This document shows positions 56,881 to 64,000 of a DNA stretch of 64,000 bases, piece by piece. The DNA is taken from assembly GCA_948567375.1 (NCBI GenBank), contig OX419757.1, positions 56,293,665 to 56,357,664 on the forward strand. The letters are read 5' to 3'. Source of the DNA: Lunularia cruciata. Lineage: Eukaryota > Streptophyta > Marchantiopsida > Lunulariales > Lunulariaceae. A program made the translations under genes and the position numbers. Numbering within the stretch: position 1 is the stretch's first letter; every line of letters starts with the position of its first letter. Under the pieces are notes generated by a model that was given only the letters and a program-made list of their open reading frames with translations, was not told where the DNA came from and did no database searches.

Positions 56881-57920
56881 ATCAAAAAACTTCTGATTTT
56901 CTTTGGCAATAATGGAGAGGATATGGAGGCTTTTGCGAGAAATTTGAAGAGGTCTTGCATAGGAAACAATGAAAGGAAGAAGAGTGAGTGGGCCTCATTA
57001 CTATTGGATTTCTTTGCAGATGCAGCTCTTACATGGTATGAGTTAGAATATAAAAGAGGGAGAAGAGAGATGGCCAAGAGGAGTCTTGAGAAAGTTTTAC
57101 TATAGCACTTATTAATAACTTTCTCCTGGATGAGAGTTATGAGAGATTGATGAGTGAGTCTACCTTATTCAAACAAGGAGATAGAGAGAAAGTGAGAGTC
57201 TATGCAGAAAGAGTGGATAAGTTAGAGTCTAGGTTTCATATAGTGTTGAGTAAGAGTGTGGATGATGTGGACACTACTATGATTGAGATAAGAGCCATGC
57301 TCACCAAGAATTTTTTGTAAAGGTAGAAACCAAAAATTTGAAGGAAAGTGAGATATGAAAAACCTTCTTCCCAGGTAGAAAGAAGCTAACAAGATTATAG
57401 TTTGTATGGAGGAGAGTTTGGAAGGAGACAAAAGTGATCTGGTGATGAAGGTGGTTATACATCCTCCAAAAATCTATAAGTATGGTGGGGCTTCTCATCC
57501 CCTGGTGGCAAGGTGGCACTACAAGTTGTAGTTGTTCCTATCCTTGTACCTTCACCAAAAGATCCCCTTCAAATTATCACAAAGCAACTTGTAGATCTCA
57601 ATTTCAATGTAGTGCAACTATGGGAGACAAGAAAGGTGGACCAGAATGATGAGAGGGGTCAAGGGGTTATGGAAATTATACATATAGAGGAGGCTAACCA
57701 ACTAATAATCTCAATGATAGAAATTTTTTTGTTGTGGAGGTAGAGGTCGTATCCAAAGGAATTGCCCAAATTCCACATAACACAAAGGAAGGAGTTATGA
57801 GGAGGGAAATAGAGAGAAGGAGGAAGATGGTGCAGCCTAAGTACCTCATATGAAAAATAGAGGTAAAGGAGTAGCATCCATAGATGTGGTGGAGAGCAAG
57901 TATGAAAAGGAAGAATGCTC
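56880..57920 (+). mobile_element. Element G gag region
   Basis: It matches element B gag (39310-40340), with 'ACIGNNERRKN'-like and 'DAALTWYELEYKRG' segments and a zinc-knuckle-like part near 57735. It is cut off at 57920 by antisense LTR sequence. Old and broken. Confidence 0.75.
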
Positions 57921-58925
57921 TATGAGCCGGTCTGTCTCTCACTCAAGATAAACCTCCGATGGCTATTATGGTAATGCAAAATGGACTAAGAAGGCAAAGA
58001 CTCCAACTCCATCATACTCCTCCAAGGCTAACACTCCAAGACTCAAACCATTGCTCACTACAAAATTCAATGAGAGAGAGATAGTTGCAAATGAAAGGAT
58101 GATCAGTACCTCCTCACCCCTAGTTTATATACTTGTGAAATAGTTACACACCAAAGTTACTAATTACTGGAGTAACTCAAGTTACTAGGCTAAAAGTCAA
58201 ATAAAATCAAAAGTCTAAAGGAATATCCATACTCATGGGAATATTCCTTTAAGCATATGGTCTTATCTTGACCCGACTAAGATTTCACTTTGTCTTTGGA
58301 GTGAAGGTCTCTCTACCTTCTATGATATATCTTCAACTTATCATGGTTAATTCTATCAAAGTGACTTCCTCCCAACTCCTTGAGATCATAGGTGTAATTG
58401 CCTCACACCTTCTTCAATATGAAAGGTCCAAATTACTTAGGAAAAAACTTCTTTTGCACTCTTTGAATTGAATGGAATCAAACAAAATTACCCAATCACC
58501 TTCGTCTTGCCTTACCTCTTGTCATAGCTCTCCTTTTGTTTCCTTTAGGCTTGCTCCACTTGAACCATAGCAATTGCTCTTGTTTCCTTCCAGTTCCAAG
58601 AGTTGATCTTTCCTTGATTTCTATATATCACCTCCTTGTGCTTTCTTCAATTTCCTATTAATGTTTTGGAAGGTAGGAAGATCAAAGTGAATAGGTAAGG
58701 TAGGCTCAATATTGTACACCAAATGAAATGGAGAATATCCGGTAGAATTCTTCATGGTTGTCATATAATCTCACAAAACTGCATGAATTTTCTTGCCCCA
58801 ATGATGTATAGTAGCCTTCATTTTTGCATCTTAGGCCAACATCATGCACAAGGTCTGATTGGTTCTCTCTACCAAGCCATTGGAGTTTGGCTTATAAGAT
58901 GTAGTTACTCTATGTGTGATAGAGA
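57920..58925 (-). mobile_element. Element H: antisense Athila/Tat-like fragment (partial 3' LTR plus integrase tail)
   Basis: 57920-58267 is the right part of a B-family LTR read on the minus strand. 58268-58925 is the integrase tail read on the same strand (compare 43560-44170 and 63340-64000). The left part of the LTR is absent between them. It ends abruptly against a plus-strand LTR at 58926. Fossil fragment. Confidence 0.72.
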
Positions 58926-59350
58926 AATATGGCTTTTTCTATAGTCCAAAAATAGCCGGTGTGAAGTAATCCTTGGCTTAGTAGGTAGGTGAGTGAGGAT
59001 AAGACCACCTATCTATGGGATTATTCACATGTGCTTGGGTATTCTTTTAGAATTTTAGACTTTTAGACTTTATTTGACTTTTAGCCTAGTACACTTGAGC
59101 TACTCTGGTAATTAGTAACTTTGGTGTGCAAATTTTTCACAATTATATAAAGTAGAGGTGAGGAGGTACTTATTATCCTTTCATTTGCAACTATCTTTCT
59201 CTCATTGAGTTCTCTTGTGAGTAATGTCTTGAGTCTTGGAGGTGCCTTGGAGTTCTAGCCTTGGAGGAGTATGATGGAGTTAGGGTTCATTGCATTGTTG
59301 GTCCATGGTGTGCTATGTTAATAGCCATTGAGTGAGAGGTAGGCCAGCTC
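58926..59350 (+). repeat. LTR fragment, putative 3' LTR of element G
   Basis: It is the right-hand part of a B-family LTR on the plus strand. It carries the 'ggtgccttggagttcta' segment shared with 11757-12028 and absent from the LTRs of B, F and H. It ends near 'caaatcaca'. Confidence 0.65.
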
Positions 59351-59359
59351 ACAAATCAC

Positions 59360-62300
59360 ACCAGCCCTTAACTCTACTACAACTCTCAATTGGTTAAACA
59401 ATGCACTACTTGAGAATATTCAGAAATTTCTCATATACAACAAGGCTACAACTTTAACCTAAGCATTTGAAGAAGCATGCTATTAGACTCAAGCTATCAA
59501 GAGAGATATGGGCTTACTACACCCTTTCTTTATAAATCCATAATTTAAGGAGAACATGATGCATAATTTGTATGCTGCCACTCAAGGATCCCCACCATCA
59601 ACTTACTTCTATGGAGGAGATCCTATAGTTGCACTAGCCCCATATATGGTAAACCACAATCGGTACCCATATATGATTATGCACCCACAACAACTCCACA
59701 TTCTATCTCTTAGCTACATTGGGATTGCCCATTCTTCTAGTCACTAATGTTCCCACACTTACCACCAAGATAGAAGACATATTGGTGAAGTTGGAACAAT
59801 TAGAGAACCTTCACCTAGCACAAAAGTTGGAAGAGAGAAATCCAATAAATATTGCTACCAAGGGAGAAATCTCTTTTACACATTGCCTAGGATGAGGGCA
59901 AACCAATACTTAAGTGCCATCCCAAATATTCCAAATTTTTGTTTTTATTGTAGAAAGTATGGGCACATCATGGCAAATTGCTATAAAGACACCACAAGCC
60001 TAGAGAAGAAAGAGCACATGTTGTTGCTATTGTCCCACACAATAATAACTTCACAACTAGCATCTATGAGATTCACCCTCCCTTGGAGGATGAGGCAAAG
60101 GACTCTCAGACCCAAGATATGGTATCATATTTGTAGCAAGAAGCATTGTGCCAACTAGTGCCCTAATAAGCCTATTTGTTGTGCATTTTTTTTTGGAACA
60201 CATATTATGGTGCAATGCCTTGATATTAGGACCTTCATCAAGGAATCATCATGGAAATGAACCACCAAATCATGTTTTTCCTTGCATGAATGTCTACTTT
60301 CTTGCCATCAAATATATTCTACTGTGGAGGCAACAACTCCAACTAGCAATGCTGTTATGATAGAGGCATACACGTTCCTCATGACAAGGTCCTATACTTA
60401 TGAAGCACCTACTCCAAGCAGTAGTTCTAACTCTAAAAGCTATTCCTTTGGGAGCTCAAATGAAGATGCTATAACCAATGATGTCCCGTATTCCACTTTG
60501 GAAATGTATAGGAAATTCAATTCCCATGTTTGACATATTGGCAAAACAGCAACCAAAATCTGTAATACATGATTATGACATAATTGTCAATCAGGCCAAT
60601 ATAAAACCCAATATCAATATGAAGAAATTGTGCAAAGTACCACCTATGGAGTAAAGGAAGCTACAAAACTTCCTTGCAAAGCTGCAACCCATTGTCCACT
60701 TCAAGGATCCTCTTATGGGAGACTCTATCATGTAAAGGCAAACTACCATTCCATAGGAACTCAATTGAATCCACATAAAATCATCCCACACACCCACCCT
60801 AAAGTCCCACATACTAATATGCTTGAGGAAATTCCAATGGACCACCACATGTTGAACACAAAAGTCCATGACCCAAATATCCCGTAACAATCCAAGGGAT
60901 CATTATTCCAATCTGCCACATTGATTCAAGGTCCTTTTGTAAATATTATGACCAAGGATGTAATAAAAACCCTTGGTTAAAAAAGGATGATCAAAAATTT
61001 GACCCTCCTTTGCATAGCCAATGGAAGAAAACACCACAATCTTGGTTTTTTGTCCAGGTGCCCACCCTTGTTAGAGAATAAACCTTCTTGATTGATTACT
61101 TAATCATGGATATGCTTGCTCTGGCACACTTTCCACTCTTATTGAGAGTCCCTTGACTAGTAGATGCAAATATCATCACCTCTTGGAAAATTAGCAAGTT
61201 AGCCTTTGGGAAGAAGTCAAAACACACAATACTCTTTATGTATTGAGTTGAACATCAATCTAGCTTAGATCAAGAAGGATAACTGACTTTCAACATTGAT
61301 GGCAATGAGGAAACTTTATGCATCAATGTTGAAAGTTAATTCTCCTTCTTGATCTAAGCTAGATCAAGCTTCCCCATTGCCAAGTTCCACTCACATTCCT
61401 CACAAGTTCCACTCACATTGATGGTAATGAGGAAATTTCTGATACCATTGCTAATTACCTTTTCATAATAAAAGTAGAAATGGGTTGACAAGCCAAACAA
61501 CTACATTGCAATAGCCCCATTCTTTTGCTAAGTCTGCAAAATGTTTTTGGTGGGCATGCTTTACAGACTCCAAGTGTTTTTTGGACTCAAAGGACACTTC
61601 CTTACACCCAGGAGCATACTCAAGAAACCTTGAATATCCCCCTACTTCTCTATCAAAGATGACATTGATTGTGAGGATGAAGAATAGATGAGGAATATCT
61701 CTATCTTGATGGAACTCTTCATGATGACATTGTTATTTTTAAAGACAATGAAACAAAACTTGTGGTAGTTGACACAATTCTTCTAGCTCATTTTGAGAAG
61801 ACAAGGCACTTATCCTACAACATTGTTGTTGATGCTAAAAGAAAGAAGATTCAAAAGAATATGACATCCATTAGACCATACATGACAACAAGTTACAATG
61901 TTATTTTTTGGAAAAACCTCTCAAACATTCACCTAATACCATTCTACTCCACTTATAGGTGGTAGATGAATTTACAATATCTGGATATTTCCCAAGTGGA
62001 GGAAATGCCTAAGTATGTTGGGATTAGCACCAATGCATTGAGGAACAGTCTAGTTACCAAAACCTCTTCCAAGAATTCCGTGATCTTTTTGCACTACATG
62101 GAACTCATAGGTGTTGACCCAAAGATGTGTTTGCACTAGATCTTGCTATAGGCAAACATTTTTCCAATCCAATCCAGACCATACAAGTTGAACCCCACCT
62201 ACTTCCAAAGGTATCAAAGAGTTGGATAAATTACCCAAGTGCAGGTTCATCTACCCATAGGAGAAACAAAGTGGGCATCCCTAATTTTAGTGGTCCCAAA

Positions 62301-62632
62301 AAGGATACAAGAAAATTCTGGACCTATGTGGATTTCCATAAACTGAATTCCCAAACTACCTTGGATCCCTTTCCAATCCCATTTACAAACAAAAACTAGA
62401 CAAGGTAGCCCATAGCTAGAGTTTTTCCTTAATGGATTGGTATTCTAGCTACAACCAAATTGCTACAAAGGATCAATACAAGACCACCTTCGTAACTGAA
62501 TGAGGAATTTATCCTATAGAATTCCCCACCAAGTGGAGAACTTATGGCTTTACTTGGACAACATTTCAGCAATACATGATGAACTCCTTTGGAGAAGTAT
62601 GAAAGGAAATGGAGCTCTATCTCAATGACATA
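59360..62632 (+). mobile_element. Element I: decayed gypsy fragment (gag to reverse transcriptase)
   Basis: The gag tail carries a CCHC knuckle ('CFYCRKYGHIMANCYKDT', about 59940-59990). Short pieces of protease-like sequence follow. Reverse transcriptase appears at 62250-62632 ('FWTYVDFHKLNSQTTLDPFP', then a 'YSSYNQIA' segment). The fragment stops inside the catalytic region, where antisense element F begins. Old, with many breaks. Confidence 0.65.
61259..61363. repeat. Near-perfect inverted repeat, 43-bp arms with 19-bp loop
   Basis: Left arm 61259-61301 and right arm 61321-61363 are reverse complements except for a few positions; the arm ends are 'tctagcttagatcaagaagga' minus its last base and the complement. 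The DNA could fold into a long hairpin. It lies inside element I. Confidence 0.85.
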
Positions 62633-63327
62633 TGTGAACTATGAACCAGCATGTCTTTCACTCAAGATGAACCTCTGATGGCTATTATGGTAGCGCACCA
62701 TGGACTAAGAAGGCAAGGAACCCCAATTCCATCATACTCCTCCAAGGCTAACACTCCAAGATTCAAACCATTGCTCACTAGAACTCAATGAGACAAAGAA
62801 AATTGCAAATGAAAGGATGCTAAGAACCTCCTCATCCCTATTTTATATATTTGTGAAATAGTTATGCACCAAAGTTACTAATTACTGGAGTAACTCAAGT
62901 TACTAGGCTAAAAGTCAATAAAGTCTAAAGTCTAAGGACATATCTATACTCATGGGAATATTCTCCTAAGCATGTGGTCTTATCTTGACCCAATCATTAA
63001 GTCGTGGATTCCTTCACATAGGCTTTCCTTGGACTAGAGAAGAATCCAAAACAAAAAGGCTTGTGGGTCCAAGAGTTCTCAGCTCTTTCCTCAAAGCCAA
63101 ACACTTGGGGAATAATACCAAGTCAATACACTAAAGTCCAATATAATGGTGCTCATCTCTTCTACTTCCTCTAAAGTAAGGTCCCCTCTGTCTTAGCTAT
63201 GACTAAATTTAGCTAATCATGACAAATGTAGAACCATCCTTTATCTTTATATAAATAATATCTCTCAAGTACATATAATACCAAACTAAATATCACAATC
63301 CACATACATGCAAAAATGGGTGGTACA
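62633..63327 (-). repeat. 3' LTR of element F
   Basis: Matches the LTRs of element B over the full length on the opposite strand. Confidence 0.85.
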
Positions 63328-64000
63328 TTTACCTCCAAACTAAGATTTCATTTTGTCCTCAAAGTGAAGGTCACTACCTTCTATGATACATCATCAACTA
63401 ATCAGGGTTAATCCCATCAAAGTATCTTCTTCCCAACTCCTTGAGATCATAGGTGTAATTGCCTCACACCTTCTCCACTATAAAAGGTCAAAAGAAGTTA
63501 GGCAAAAACTTTTTTTGCATTCTCTTGAATCAAATGGAATCAAATAACATTACCCAATCACCTTTTGTGAAGAGCTCCACCTTCTTCTTACCTTGCTTCT
63601 TGTCATAGCTCTCCTTTTGATTCCTTTGGGCTTGCTTTACTGAAACCATAGTAGCTTCTCTTGCCTCCTCTAATCCCATGAGTTGATCTATCCTTGCCTT
63701 CTCTATATCACCTCTTTGTGCTTTCTTCAATCTGCTATGAATGCTTTGGAAGGTAGGAAGATCAAAGTGAATAGGTAAGGTAGACTCAATACCATATACC
63801 AAATGAAATGGAGAATATCCAGCGGAAGTCTTCATGGTTGTCCTATACTCCCACATAACTGCATGAATCTCCTTGTCCCAATGATGTTTAGCCCTCTCCA
63901 TTTCTGCATCTTTAGCCAATATTATGCACAAGGTCTGATTGGTTGTCTCTACAAAGCCATTGGAATTTGGCTTATATGGTGTAGTTACTCTATGTGTGAT
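62633..64000 (-). mobile_element. Element F: antisense Athila/Tat-like element, running off the right edge
   Basis: 3' LTR at 62633-63327 (695 bp; minus-strand start TGTACCACCC, end TTCACA), preceded in its own direction by the integrase tail (63340-64000). The frame at 63530-63931 ('EYRTTMKTSAGYSPFHLVYG', 'QLMGLEEAREATMV') is the integrase C-terminal part. The rest lies outside the window. It interrupts element I. Moderately decayed. Confidence 0.85.

Larger units (their letters stand above)
11750..59350 (+). mobile_element. Shell of old Athila/Tat-like gypsy element G (fossil), split by nested insertions
   Basis: Both ends are LTR fragments of one family: about 11757-12028 on the left and 58926-59350 on the right. 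They share the diagnostic stretch 'ggtgccttg' + 'agttcta' (one variable base between), which is absent from the LTRs of the related element B. Between them are leader pieces (12029-12540, 19230-19318, 55931-56880) and gag (56880-57920) in the same order as in B. Element A sits inside the leader with a perfect target duplication, which shows that the pieces on its two sides were once continuous. Most of pol appears to be missing or replaced near 57920-58925. It is the oldest layer of the stack and badly broken. That the two LTR fragments belong to one element is an inference. Confidence 0.6.

Noticed and set aside
1-64000. tRNA, rRNA, CRISPR arrays, organelle-derived sequence, Polinton-like elements
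   Set aside because: No cloverleaf, rRNA core, regular spacer array, plastid or mitochondrial gene, or capsid/polB gene was recognised. tRNA-like strings are primer-binding sites only.

Overview
The window looks like intergenic DNA from a land plant with a large, repeat-rich nuclear genome (a fern, lycophyte or gymnosperm would fit; the sequence does not decide). No intact host gene is visible. Most of the 64 kb is a stack of LTR retrotransposons inserted into one another, and all are treated here as fossils.

Layout. Bases 1-11750 are old, AT-rich sequence with an antisense integrase remnant (about 560-1480), a coiled-coil-rich coding remnant (about 5970-7150) and a gypsy 5' end with primer site and gag (about 7900-9291). 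From about 11750 to 59350 lies the shell of one old Athila/Tat-like gypsy element (G). Its leader holds fragments of a host gene (12541-13739 and 18608-19271), split by a Ty1/copia element (13740-18607). The leader also holds element A (19319-55926), an old copy of an unusual gypsy family. A is split by element B (25468-44888, same family as G) and by chromovirus E (45086 to about 53778). B carries a solo LTR (26282-28196) and element C (28887-38572, minus strand). E carries a 3.7 kb solo LTR of the same family as the one in B (46817-50493). To the right are an antisense Athila/Tat-like fragment (57920-58925), the putative 3' LTR of G (58926-59350), another gypsy fragment (59360-62632), and an antisense element that runs off the right edge (62633-64000).

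The main discovery candidate is the family of A and C. C is young and nearly whole. Besides gag, protease, reverse transcriptase, RNase H and a DDE integrase, it encodes a cytosine-5 DNA methyltransferase domain with the classical motifs in canonical order (DNMT3/DRM-like). Its integrase ends in a Cys4-His-Cys3 PHD finger where chromoviruses carry a chromodomain.

The ends of this family are also unusual. C has a split-direct-repeat layout: A1 (449 bp), body, B1 (106 bp), GC, A2 (449 bp), B2 (106 bp), bounded by TGTC...GACA and a 4-bp target duplication (GCAA). The decayed copy A has A1, body, B, with its own 4-bp duplication (CCAA). This is what would be seen if two-LTR and one-LTR circular cDNAs were opened at the palindrome GACAGCTGTC inside the LTR. 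A retroelement carrying a DNA methyltransferase writer, a PHD histone reader and circle-permuted ends is the strongest candidate here for an undescribed system.
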